DNA of 62,500 bases from Chromera velia (taxonomy: Eukaryota; Sar; Chromeraceae), in contig JAHBMJ010002443.1 in NCBI GenBank assembly GCA_018398765.1, positions 25,770 through 88,269 on the forward strand. Direction: 5' to 3'. Below are positions 52,946 to 62,500 of this stretch, piece after piece. A program made the translations under genes and the position numbers. Under the pieces are notes generated by a model. That model searched no databases. It was not told the DNA's origin and was given only the letters and a program-made list of their open reading frames with translations. The number at the start of each line of letters is the position of its first letter. The stretch's first letter is position 1.

Positions 52946-53569
52946 ATGGCATTGCTGCATGCAAGAATGCACATGCACAGCAACCTTAACTCTGCTGCAG
53001 TCTCTGCAGGGTGAACAAAAGGGGGCGCAGTCCACAGCATTCACAAATTAAGCACTACACAGAGGCAAGCTCCAAAGTTGAAAGATGCGTGGCACTGCTC
53101 ATCAGGGAGTTCGAAAAGAAAAGTGTGAAGTCTGAAAGCCAATTCTAGAAACCATGCAATCAAATCAAACTGGCTGAAAAGGTGGTGTGAGATTGACGAT
53201 TATCTGGCTTGACACTCTGATGCATCTCTTTGGCTCCCTCCCGTAGACGGAGACAACCTGTGAATCAGATTCCCCATTGCAAGGTCTAACCACGTCTCTA
53301 CCGCCTGTACGTCTAAAGGTGAGGGGATTGAAAGCTTTTCTTTTAAGTCTTTCTTCAGTTTACAGAATACGGCTGCACTTGCTTCTACTCGGAACCTTCA
53401 TCACAGTAGCGAAAGGCAACAACCAGAGAGCGAAAACAAGTCTCGATATAACTGTAGCGGAACAAAACATGAGAGGGGTGAAACGACTCTTGAGATTGAA
53501 TGAAGCTGTTGCACATGGACGGAGTTGGGCTCAATCCGTCACGGGGCATGCTGAAGAGGAGATTGACAG

Positions 53570-53820
53570 TCAGTGCTTCAGCTTGTTCTCCAGAGGCCGG
53601 TTGCCGGATTGCGAGATGGCGTAGTTAAGGTCGTTGACTGAGTCGTTCGGTTCTGTGACGGTCTCCACCTTATCCTGGGTCATTTTGTCGTCCACCTCAA
53701 CACCGTTGTTGTTGTGCTCAACAGTCGAAGGGAAGGTCCGGCACATCGTCGCCTTAATTCCTCCGTAACGTGAATCACCGTTCGGTCCGAGGTTTGTCGT
53801 TCCACTGAGTGGTTCCTTTC
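53570..53820 (-). CDS. C-terminal exon of an ankyrin-like gene
   Basis: Starts after a CCTGTCAG acceptor and encodes 'SGTTNLGPNGDSRYGGIKAT' then an acidic region ('VDDKMTQDKVETVTEPNDSV') and ends at a stop. It follows the ankyrin-like exon at 53885-54067 closely and is probably the next exon of the same gene. Confidence 0.55.
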
Positions 53821-53884
53821 CTCCTGACAGGATGCCGGATTCAAAGAGGAAAAGGGACAAAAAAAGAAGAAACCAGCCGACCTT

Positions 53885-54067
53885 CTAAATTGACAGTCGA
53901 ATTGCGTTTCCGATTTTGCCTGTCGTGGCAAGGCACAACGCACTCTCTCCAGCGTCGTTCTTCGCAGCATGGATCAATCTCCTCACCTCGGAGGGCTGTG
54001 ACAGGATGTTTTTGGCTACTCTCAAATTTCCTTGTCGAGCGGCCTGCACGAGGACGGTGTTGCCCTT
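53885..54067 (-). CDS. Ankyrin-repeat-like exon, abutting an R1 copy
   Basis: The minus strand encodes 'GNTVLVQAARQGNLRVAKNI' followed by 'LIHAAKNDAGESALCLAT'. G-N-T-x-L-x-x-A-A-x-x-G-N-L matches the ankyrin consensus, and a second partial repeat follows. Ankyrin repeats mediate protein-protein binding. The coding sequence starts right at the end of the R1 repeat (54068), so the upstream repeats were probably cut off by the insertion. A stop closes the frame near 53885. Confidence 0.55.
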   Translation of the reverse strand, partial: KGNTVLVQAARQGNLRVAKNILSQPSEVRRLIHAAKNDAGESALCLATTGKIGNAIRLSI

Positions 54068-54245
54068 ATGTGAAAACGGGACCAGACTGACTCCAACACT
54101 AATTCCGACTCCAAAAAAAATTTTTTTTTTGATAAATTAAGATGAAAATACACTAAATAGAAACGCTTAAACCAGTTTCTCATAGTTTAAAAGGCATAAA
54201 ACGTTGCTAACAACATCGATAACAACATTCATATATGTACTAGTT

Positions 54246-54284
<39 letters not shown>

Positions 54285-54669
54285 GTAGATGAGTAAGCAC
54301 ACATTTGTTGTTTGCTCAAAATTTTTATCTATATGAATTGAATTCAGCTACGTTTTTAGCAAGATTCAATCAAAGAGTATATTGATTTAAGCAAAAGAGA
54401 CCTATAATTTCGACTGAACCTGTCTGATACCTGTCTACTAAACTTGAATGTGTGAACAACGCATGCATAGAACAGTACAAAGTGCGATGCGCGAGCCCTA
54501 AGATGCAACACAGCTGGGGCTGCTCTGAGTCAGTACAAAATCCCACGTAGAATGGTAATAGTTGGATGTTTAGGTTCAACAAAAGATCTCCGCGTTTCCC
54601 TCTGATTCCATCTAATTGACCATCCACTTCTTTCCTCGAACACTGGAGGCAAATCTCTTCCATGGGAAA
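54068..54669 (-). mobile_element. R1 repeat, copy 2 (truncated, contains an empty Helitron site)
   Basis: Shares the ATGTGAAAACGGG terminus and the whole non-coding part with the other copies, including an unbroken (TA)n tract at about 54253-54282. That tract is the equivalent of the Helitron target in copy 1. The copy ends abruptly at TTTCCCATGG (54669), just inside the coding part. Truncation on the coding side with a constant other end recalls retrotransposon 5' truncation. Confidence 0.9.
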
Positions 54670-55134
54670 CATGCATTGAGGTGATGGGTTGACAGAAGCG
54701 CCCCCCCCCCCCGCGTCCCACTACAAAGAGGAACCACAAGGACCTGACAGTATGCGGGGGGTTCTCTTGCGTGTGTGAGGGAGTGAGATGGGTGAAGGGG
54801 ATGGCGCGGGAGATGGAAGGGGGTTGCGCGATCGTAAGAACAGATGGACGCAAAGCAAAATTAATTTGATGCAAAATATATGTCTGCATGGATCTGTTTG
54901 CTCTGAAACTCTTTTCCTTTCCCCTCCCATAAGTGCGATTATGAGTGATTCCCTACTTGCTCCACACTGATGTTTGAATTCTTTCTTCTGCCCTCTCTGC
55001 GCTGAGTCTGCAGGCGTGATAGCGAGGTGCAGAGACTCGGGGGTGGATGAAGAGGGAGAGAGTCCCGATCGAGAGGGCTGCCGAGAGAGAAAGCGACAGT
55101 CACTCAGGGGTCATGCAGGGTGAAAGAGGGAGAG

Positions 55135-56340
55135 TCAGGCCCTTCCTGCAAAGCTACAAGGGCGTACAATAATGTAGGCTGTTTCCCGATCACCAGACAC
55201 ATGCATTTTCACTCGCATCTTTCTCTCCAAACGCCATCCTTCCGGCATGTTCCTTTCGAGTACAGACGAAAAAGTGATAACACACTTGAGACGTTCTGAT
55301 CGCCTCATCAAGAGACGGAGACGGGAATCCACAGAGGTCTCAGCCCCTCCAACAGACACGTACATGTATGCAAAGTCTGCTTGCAGCTCCTCATCTTATG
55401 GACAAACCTCATCCGAGCAACTCCATGCAGCAACTTGAAGTTCTTGCGCTGCCAGATGTCAGGGAACAGAATGAAAAAGAGAGAACTGACCCCAAGAAAG
55501 AATCTTCACAACGCCTTTGGTTGCCCCCTGTCGCTCATCCACCGACACGTTGATCCCGTTCACCATCCTGGCCGAGAGCCCCGGAGGTGCGTCTCTTTTG
55601 GTGTAGGCGTACGCAAATGCCATTGCCTGCATATAAGGAATCATTCACAGAGTACGGAGGATAGACCAATCATGCCGATATTTTGTGCGAAGGGGTGATG
55701 ATGCGCAAGAGCTCACACCAAAATGAAGGGGGAAAGAGTAAAGACGAGACGGGTCCAGTGAGTTGGTCAAAGCCGATCAAAGCAGAGACTGTCACTTGCA
55801 TACCCTGAGACCAACCTGTATGGTCAATACTACGTGCTCCTTGGTGATTGCGCAAAGAAAAAGCTTTCCAGACACATCGTGAAGTCCAGCCACGTGCGGT
55901 ATCACCGCACTGTTGATGTTGTCCGGGCGGATGAGAGAGACGGTGTGGCTGAAACTGGCGATGTCAAAGCGGGAGGGAAAGGAGAAAAGATGGAGAGGAA
56001 CAAGAAATGTGGCAACTTTTGCCTCCTTTGTCTGGATCTTTGTCACATTCATTTCAACTCCCAAGTCTTGCCTGCCCACAAATTCCTCCCCCTTCTGGAG
56101 GACCATGAATTCCCGGAGCCCCGGGAGAAGGGTGTTCTCATAAAATTCTTCGCCGTCCTTGGAACAGAGATTTTCGAAGATGGTTACAAAATTGTCCCAA
56201 ACGTCTTTGTTCCCTCCCTCTCCAAAAAAAGACCAAATCCATTCTGTACGTTCCCTCAGAGGCACGGCAGACGGATCCGGCCCATCCATGATCTGCAAGG
56301 TTTGTGTGCTTCTGACCAAGCCCAGCTGCGAAGAGACTGA
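55135..56340 (-). CDS. Unrecognised multi-exon gene
   Basis: The largest exon-like frame (56340-55810) is continuous for about 175 codons: 'DVWDNFVTIFENLCSKDGEE', 'LREFMVLQKGEEFVGRQDLG', 'EMNVTKIQTKEAKVATFLVP' and finally 'LFLCAITKEHVVLTIQVGL'. The next block (about 55640-55490) contains 'AYTKRDAPPGLSARMVNGIN'. A third (about 55330-55140) contains 'VLERNMPEGWRLERKMRVKM'. The pattern suggests an alpha-beta protein with a helical N-terminal part. I did not recognise the family. It is the best-supported host gene of unknown function here. Confidence 0.6.
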
Positions 56341-56519
56341 GTTGACTCTTCAGAAAAGAAAGACGATAGCGCCGTTTGGTCTGCAGTTGGGAAAACAAAA
56401 AACGGGGAAATATGGGTTGGAGGAATCCCTTCTGCACACAGCAATGCACGGGATGGGAAGTGAAGACGTCCTTCCGGAATATACAACCCTGAACGGATCA
56501 GGAGCAGAAACCCGTTTCT

Positions 56520-56830
56520 CTTCAATTTGCATGGATACTTCTCATGCATGCATTCTTTCTCATGCATGCATGCATGCGAATTAAAATCGTCGGTGTGCGG
56601 CGTGCGTCAATTTGTAGGACGGCGCATGCGTCAATGTATTGCTACTTGCCGTATATGGCTTCCAACTGCATGCATGCATGGGCCGAACTGCATGGCTTCT
56701 CATGCATGCGAGGCCCTAGACTTCTCATGTGTATAGCTATTAATAGATCGGCGTGCGTCAATGATGCATCATTGCTGCATGCTTTTCAATTAGTATTTCG
56801 TGTCTCTCAAGCATGCACCTTGAATCCGCC
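56520..56830. promoter_or_regulatory. Cluster of TGCATGC palindromes
   Basis: About ten TGCATG/CATGCA motifs, several overlapping, fall within 310 bp between a minus-strand gene (ending upstream at 56340) and a plus-strand gene starting at 57069. In apicomplexan parasites TGCATGC-type motifs are bound by ApiAP2 factors, so the cluster could be a shared promoter element. It could equally be microsatellite-like expansion. Confidence 0.5.
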
Positions 56831-57068
56831 TGGACTCCTGTCATCTCAAGCCATCTCAAGCCACATGATGGCACATGACATCACGTGACATAAGTGAGTA
56901 CAGTTCTTTTGACATGGGACAAGTGCCAAGCTTCCTCTCCTGCTGACAGTTTGCGTGGAGTTTTTCACTTTTGAACAACAGACGACGTTAGGTGAAGTGT
57001 ACCCAATTAAGATGTGAGAGGCATCCCTCGTATATACCAGTTTGTCTTCTCTTCTCTTTGTTTGGAGC

Positions 57069-57637
57069 ATGACCGTCGTAGGGCTCCTGTTCTTGATTTG
57101 TCTGCTGCCTCTTTTTTATTGCGACTTTTCCCTCAGCATGTCTGCTCGATACAGGCAAATTCCTCTATCAAAACTCAAGCGAGCTTTTCAAGAGTTTCGG
57201 CACAGAGGACAGAAGCGATTCAAGAAGGGCGAGGAAGGGCAGAACGTGAGTCGGAGATGTCTCTGTTACTCTTCTCATCCGTGACTGTAGGTCGACCTGA
57301 GATAAGAATACAGTTATATTTTTGAGCTTCATGTGGTTCAAAGCGAAACATCAGGCCTGGTAAACTGCAGTGTGTAGGTATTGTGCCCCTCGGTAAATTG
57401 TCATTTGTTCCTGGTAGTTCCTGGCTTTTGTCAGCACTTATCTCTTCATTGTCAATGGACACGTGGCGATCCAGTCACTGTGGCGAACGCACTGTGTATT
57501 GTTTATGCATGCTGGTCCTAATTTTCAGTCAGGTGAAGTGTGTCGATCCTGGCGAGTTCAAGAATGCGGAAGAGATTCTCGCCACAGTGAAAAAGTGGGA
57601 AGTCAAGAAGACTGGTGCGCTCTCAGAAGGGGACTGA
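57069..57637 (+). CDS. Small secreted or membrane-anchored protein, two exons
   Basis: Exon 1 (57069-57245) begins 'MTVVGLLFLICLLPLFYCDF', a strong signal peptide or membrane anchor. It continues with a basic segment ('KLKRAFQEFRHRGQKRFKKG') and ends at GTGAGT, a consensus donor. Exon 2 begins after TTTTCAGTCAG at about 57534 and reads 'VKCVDPGEFKNAEEILATVK' to a TGA at 57637. The product would have about 93 residues. It lies just upstream of the R1-encoded exons and could alternatively be the start of that gene. Function unknown. Confidence 0.5.
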
Positions 57638-57968
57638 AAATGGCTTCGAGACGTCGTGGGACATCGCATTCCAGAGTCGGTCTAATTTCCCAAAGTCGTG
57701 AAGTCAAAATGCTGTGTGTTTCTGTGCACTTTTACCATTTTTTCGCTTTTTTTCTTCATTCTCTGTTTTGAGCTCTGCCTTCTCTGTTCCATTTTTTTTG
57801 CTGTCACCATTTCAATTGATATCGTGTCAGATGTTTAGCTCGTACCATCCTATGCCTTTTGGCTTCTCCTTCTTTGTGTGAAAGCTTGTGACGAAGCCCT
57901 TGAAAGCATCAATTTTTCGGGGGTACAAAGAGACACGAAATAGGTTTTTATAAATTCCTTTCTGCAGG

Positions 57969-59071
57969 CTCTTGCCTGGTGACGGCTTTCGCTCGCGAGT
58001 GGTGGATGCGGTGCGGAAAATGAAGCACGCTACTACAGCACAACCTGCTCAATCATCCGAAGGCAGCCAGTATCTCGACTCTTCCAGTGGGTTTCACGTC
58101 AAATTTGAGGTCCACTGCCTTTCTTTCTCATTTGCACGTCATGAGAATTGCGCTCAACCTCTCATGCATGATGCGACCGTCTTCGGACACCTAAAATCTC
58201 TATTTTTCCTCCAGTTTCATATTCGATCCGTATTCGATCCTTCTTTGACTATCTTCGAGTGTCTTCGACGGCAAAAGAAATGTCATTGCTCCGCTGAGCC
58301 AACCTAAAACACACTTTCACAGCTTCATTTATTCATGTTCATGGTGTTGCAGGTGAGTCTCTGCAGGAGTTCATTGAAGCCCACCCAGCACAGTTCGGGC
58401 AACGACGGGACGTGGACGAAGAGACTGGAGAATTCGACGAACAGAAACACCAGGACAACCTCCTGCTGGATCCGCGTATATCAGCGGGTCGGCCTACCCG
58501 TTGTTCGTATTTCGACGACCCTGAGAAGTAGCGAGGGCTGTCAGGGGATGCCATCAAGCAGGGAGACCTTTTGTTGACAAAGACGGATGATGAGGACGGT
58601 CCGACCCCCTTCTGGATTGGCAAGGTTGGTCGATCATGTCTCGTCATGCTTGATTACAGCCTGCAAGTAGCTAACCTGGCTCCACTTCCGTGTCCATGCT
58701 TCTTGCAAAAAAAAACCAATTAAACACATTGAAAGTACGTCAAGCTGCATTCAGTCTGCGGATTTTATGATCAAGAAGAATGGAGAGTGTTGTCGCTTCA
58801 CATTTGTTTGCAGGTGAACAGTGTCATTGATGCCGAGACCGTGAATTTGACCTGGATGGGCAACACCTCCAACGACATCTTTGGAACTCAGAAAGTCTCC
58901 TCCCCTCCGCATAAACAAAATTGGGAAGTCTCTGAAACAGTATGTTGGGGTTTCAAGCTGACTGCACAGAAGCAGCTTCCCTTTTCTTTGCTGAACGCTG
59001 TCTATGATTGGTACCCTGATTTACCATGGAAGAGATTTGCCTCCAGTGTTCGAGGAAAGAAGTGGATCTAG
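57969..59071 (+). CDS. R1-encoded protein, multi-exon, with an in-frame stop
   Basis: Exon 57969-58110 reads 'GDGFRSRVVDAVRKMKHATT'. The next (from 58354 after GTTGCAG) reads 'SLQEFIEAHPAQFGQRRDVD' and 'DPRISAGRPTRCSYFDDPEK', then TAG. It goes on in the same frame with 'GLSGDAIKQGDLLLTKTDDE' and 'GPTPFWIGK' to a GTTGGT donor. After TTTGCAG the last exon reads 'NSVIDAETVNLTWMGNTSND' and 'CWGFKLTAQKQLPFSLLNAV'. The G-x3-F-W-I-G-K-V pattern resembles small barrel (BAH or chromo-like) domains. The last exon is shared with the R1 copy at 25431-25978, so at least this part is mobile. The TAG breaks the gene. Confidence 0.5.
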
Positions 59072-59614
59072 TCAATCAGATGGAATCAGAGGGAAACGCG
59101 GAGATCTTTTGTTGAACCTAAACATCCAACTATTACCATTCTACTTGGGATTTTGTGCTGACTCAGAGCAGCCCCAGCTGTGTTGCATCTTAGGGCTCGC
59201 GCATCGCACTTTGTACTGTTCTATGCATGCGTTGTTCACACATTCAAGTTTAGTAGACAGGTATCAGACAGGTTCAGTCGAAATTATAGGTCTCTTTTGC
59301 TTAAATCAATATACTCTTTGATTGAATCTTGCTAAAAACGTAGCTGAATTCAATTCATATAGATAAAAATTTTGAGCAAACAACAAATGTGTGCTTACTC
59401 ATCTACGTGTATATATATATATATATATACATGTAAACTAGTACATATATGAATGTTGTTATTGATGTTGCTAGCAACGTTTTATGCCTTTTAAACTATG
59501 AGAAACTGGTTTAAGCGTTTCTATTTAGTGTATTTTCATCTTAATTTATCAAAAAAAAAAATTTTTTTTGGAGTCGGAATTAGTGTTGGAGTCAGTCTGG
59601 TCCCGTTTTCACAT
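59072..59614 (+). mobile_element. R1 repeat, copy 3, non-coding end with an empty Helitron site
   Basis: The same non-coding sequence as the other two copies, here in the opposite orientation, continuing directly from the coding part at 58.8-59.07 kb. The (TA)n tract near 59407-59428 is uninterrupted, a second pre-insertion equivalent of the Helitron site. It ends in CCCGTTTTCACAT at 59614. A (TA)n block and an A9T8-type block are retained. Confidence 0.9.
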
Positions 59615-60837
59615 CCTTGCCCTTAACACAGAGGGCAAGAGAGAACGGATTCAAAGAGGAACTCCTACAGGACCGGATTCCACTCTGACGAGGTAATGGA
59701 CGACAAGGATGGTCGTGTGCTGCATGCAAACATTTCAGTTCAATTTGACAAGTTGAGAAAATTATGAAAAAAACCGAAGAAAAAGTTGGCTGCATGCAGG
59801 TACTTTATGTCGATGCCAAGATGTCTCTCACCGGCGGGAGGGTCCCTGACAGATTTCCTCATTCTTATCCAGGTACAATATTGGAAATTTGCTCTCTGAA
59901 AGTTTGCAGTTCACTCTACACAATTGCACCGTTGGCATGGCCCCTCTCTCTCAGACTGTCCTAACCCTTCACTGACCTCGTTGAGAACATCACAGCTCCA
60001 AAGGCAACAGTGCGCTCTTCCAAGCGGACTCCTTGGGCTGAGAACCATCCGCACCCAGCAAAGCCCGAGGAAGCCCATGCAAGTCTCTGTAAGCATGCAC
60101 CCACTGACATGGAGGCATGCTCAGCGACGTAATACACCAACCGTATAAATGTGAAATGAGCTGATAAATCCAATGAGCTAGACCATGCGTGAAAACTTCA
60201 CACTGAAAAGGGGTCCTGCACAAAGATTTAGAGACTGAGGAGGTAGTCATAGGTAGTCCAGGTCCGTAATATGACTTCCGTGGGCTTTGTGTCATTTCTC
60301 TTGCCTCTTACCGAAAGACAGACAGACAAGCAGGGACAGAGCCGTCATGCAGCAAAAGCCGTAGAGACACATCTGCATAATGCCTTCCGCGTCCCTTGGT
60401 TGCTTCTTTGCATCCCGCATTGTTGTTGCCCCTTGCTGTCGTCCCATCTCCAGCAGCCTCTCCCTTGGCTGTCACCTCCCGAGCCCAGAGCACACGCTGC
60501 TGCAGCGCACCTCCTGCGTCCCCTGATGCGTAGTAACCCTGGCCCCCTATGCATGATCAATCGCGAACAGTCAGCAACGTCAGGCTAGAGGAGGATTAAG
60601 AGGGAGCCTCAGTGGGCGGATAGGCATCTTAACATCATGCAAAGGGCCTGCAAGTGAGGTCACCCCCTTGTTTTGACCTTTAGTGTGTCTTTCGGGAATT
60701 AATGGGGATAAACAACTGTCATAGATTGTGTTGTTCTGCACTACATGTTGGAAAAGAGGAGAAGACAAAAAATTAGATACAATCTCCACATCAGTCTGGT
60801 CAGGCTTCGGTTTCCTTATATTTCGTTGCAGCTTCTC
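59615..60837. other. Exon-like patches only
   Basis: A plus-strand patch at about 59800-59870 ('VLYVDAKMSLTGGRVPDRFP') is flanked by CAG|GT-like sequences at both ends and may be an exon. Nothing else was assigned. Confidence 0.3.
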
Positions 60838-61880
60838 ACTCTAGAAAAAAGAGAAAGCAAACAAAGACAATAGAAAAGTCAGATCCACAGTTATCCACAA
60901 TTATGTACAGAGTATGTAAGAAGAGGTAGAGAACACCGATCGCGGATACAGTTTTTTGATATGTTATGATAAGCACGATGATTGACTTTGCCAGTAAAAA
61001 AGAAACGGACCTATGAAGTTGACATAAGTTGGCGATCAACCCCCGCAACGGTCTAGACGGGAGACTATTGTCCCGCTCAGACGGTGGGGCGATTCCTATT
61101 CAAGACTGCGTATGAGACTCCTATGCTCCACTGAGTCCACTCGCCTTCTTCTGAGGTTCCGTTACCAGTGGGGCCCCTCTAAGCCTCTGCAAAAGAAAAG
61201 GATTTAAGATGTCTGCTTGTAATACATTATAATACATGTTCTAATTTCAGATATTCAGATTTATAATAAAATAAAAAATACCCCAGAATGGGTTCAGTTA
61301 AATCTGATTCCACCTCCAAGCGCCTCCACGTTGCCCCAACGTCTTCAGAAAAAGCTCTAAAACTGTCTCTGTCAGGCCTGGTTTTTCAAGAAAGTCCATT
61401 TTAGTACATTTTAGTGATTCACAGACGAGCATCAAAAGAGAGCTTCAACATTTTGTGAAAAAAAAAGTACAGTATTTGGTACACAAACATGCTTAGAATC
61501 ACTGTTAAACCCAAAAGCTCCCAAAACACTAGTCTAAGAGTGCGTACGGACCATAGCTCACTGACATGCAATAACAGACACAAAAAAGGAAAAAAAAAAT
61601 TTTTATATAGTTTTTACACATAATATGCATACATACAGCTATGCGCTTTGGTAGACTCACTGACTCACGCCTTCAACATGGCCAACTTGAAGCTTTGACA
61701 CCGAAGTTGCTCAGGCTTTGGCGATCTTTGGCGGGCGTTTGAGATCTAACATGGGTAACCATGGGAAGCCTTCTTTAGCATATAATCATGTGGTTGGAGG
61801 AGTCGATTAGTTTCCATTCACTAAACCACTCAAACTTAATTTCTCTTTGTTTCACCATTCCTTAATTTTTTTATAAATCA
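60838..61880. other. AT-rich, gene-free interval
   Basis: The base composition drops in GC compared with the rest of the window, and frames are very short on both strands. There is no RNA gene that I recognise. Likely intergenic. Confidence 0.5.
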
Positions 61881-61904
61881 ATCATCAAGTAAAACTTTCA
61901 TCAT

Positions 61905-62070
61905 CTTCAGCTTCCTCCCCCATTCCATCCTCCCCCTCCTCTCCCTCCCCTTCTTCCCCCTCCCCCTCCCCCTCCCCCTCCTCCTCCTCCTCCTCCTCCT
62001 CCTCCTCCCTCCATGCCTCTTCCTCCTCGTCCTCCTCCTCATCCTCCTCCTCCTCCCCCTCCTCCCTCCA
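61905..62070. repeat. CTC/CCT polypyrimidine microsatellite
   Basis: Nearly pure pyrimidine on the plus strand, dominated by CCTCCT and CTCCCC. The complement encodes a Glu/Gly-rich run in the minus-strand frame at 61885-62445, which I regard as a by-product. Confidence 0.95.
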
Positions 62071-62145
62071 CTCGGACCACCCCTCAGCTCGCCCACCCGC
62101 CCCACCCCTTGGCGATTCGCACCGCACAGCATCGTCCTCTTCAGC

Positions 62146-62500
62146 CGCCTCCGCGTCGGCCCGAAACGGAAGCGACTGGTTTTTCACAGCGGACAGATGG
62201 AGTGCAGGGGTAGCAGCCGGAACGGAGAAGAAAAAGCAACAACAGCAGGAGCCCGATCCCCCCCAGAGATACTGGCACCAGCTCTGGTATGCGGATGACG
62301 CATCCAATACCGGCTGGTTGCGCCAGCTGCAAGCATGGCTGCGCGAGTTTAAAAACTTAGTTAAGAGGGGGCCCGTGGCAGGGTATGTAGTGGAGGTGGA
62401 CAAGTTGATCCTCGCAGTGCTCCCGCAATTTGTGCAGAAAGCCAAAGAGATTTTTGTAGAGTTCCCCGACCTGCAGATAGTAGAGGGGACGCGTCTCCTA
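62146..62500 (+). CDS. Reverse transcriptase, YADD motif, truncated by window end
   Basis: The plus strand is open to the end of the window and reads 'RYWHQLWYADDASNTGWLRQ', then 'VKRGPVAGYVVEVDKLILAV' and 'QKAKEIFVEFPDLQIVEGTR'. YADD is the catalytic box of reverse transcriptases (two metal-binding aspartates). The order W-Y-A-D-D-A-S, G-P-x-x-G-Y, K, then E-G-x-R matches reverse transcriptases of retroelements found repeatedly in protist and invertebrate genomes. Upstream of about 62146 the frame runs into low-complexity sequence, so the earlier motifs may be missing or in another exon. Partial at 3'. Confidence 0.7.

Noticed and set aside
61020-61190. Structured ncRNA such as an snRNA
   Set aside because: Several short complementary GC-rich pieces are present, but no known consensus or promoter could be recognised.
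61885-62445. 186-codon minus-strand frame with a Glu-rich run
   Set aside because: The Glu run is the complement of a polypyrimidine microsatellite, and the rest is antisense to the YADD reverse transcriptase.

Overview
This is nuclear DNA of an intron-rich eukaryote. Reading frames are short and end at GT donors or begin after AG acceptors. Transposable elements, segmental duplications and microsatellites are frequent, and the palindrome TGCATGC recurs throughout. That mix suggests a protist, and a chromerid or other alveolate such as Chromera would fit, but no gene here proves it. There are no rRNA genes, CRISPR arrays or bacterial operons.

The best-resolved object is a 7.3-kb Helitron at 18131-25430. 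It starts TCTACTATAC, ends CTAG and sits exactly between an A and a T. Its target is the (TA)n tract of an older repeat, called R1 here. Two other R1 copies in the window (54.1-54.7 kb and 57.9-59.6 kb) show that tract uninterrupted. The Helitron carries a complete Rep-helicase gene on the plus strand with three exons: a zinc-finger-like N-terminus, a Rep nuclease with an HLH motif and two tyrosines, and a PIF1 helicase. One single-base frameshift interrupts it. On the minus strand it carries a second frame with its own HUH-like motif (PHCH) and Y-x3-Y motif. Its last 90 bp hold a tRNA-like Pol III promoter with a T7 terminator, next to the CTAG end.

Outside the Helitron most coding-looking sequence is on the minus strand and consists of exon-sized pieces. 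0.5-17.9 kb: hypothetical genes, a RING-like zinc finger and a tandem duplicated gene with a decayed copy. 26-36 kb: hypothetical exons, including a three-copy exon, a gene with an MGN-type N-terminus, a LINE reverse-transcriptase scrap and a duplicated gene pair. 37.4-39.4 and 47.3-49.1 kb: two copies of a duplicated gene of about 1.9 kb with a kinase-like helix. 40.3-41.9 kb: a pseudouridine-synthase-like gene with a 42-bp minisatellite. 45.2-47.2 kb: a long coding stretch that changes frame mainly at G runs, then a protein-kinase N-lobe exon. 51-56 kb: a kinase C-lobe exon, an ankyrin-like exon and a well-supported unknown gene. 57-59.6 kb: plus-strand genes including the R1-encoded protein. 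The last 360 bp are the start of a reverse transcriptase with a YADD box, cut by the window edge.

Many genes look broken by in-frame stops or 1-bp shifts. They may be pseudogenes or contain assembly errors. Exon limits are my own readings from splice consensus and frame, so most gene names are deliberately left open.
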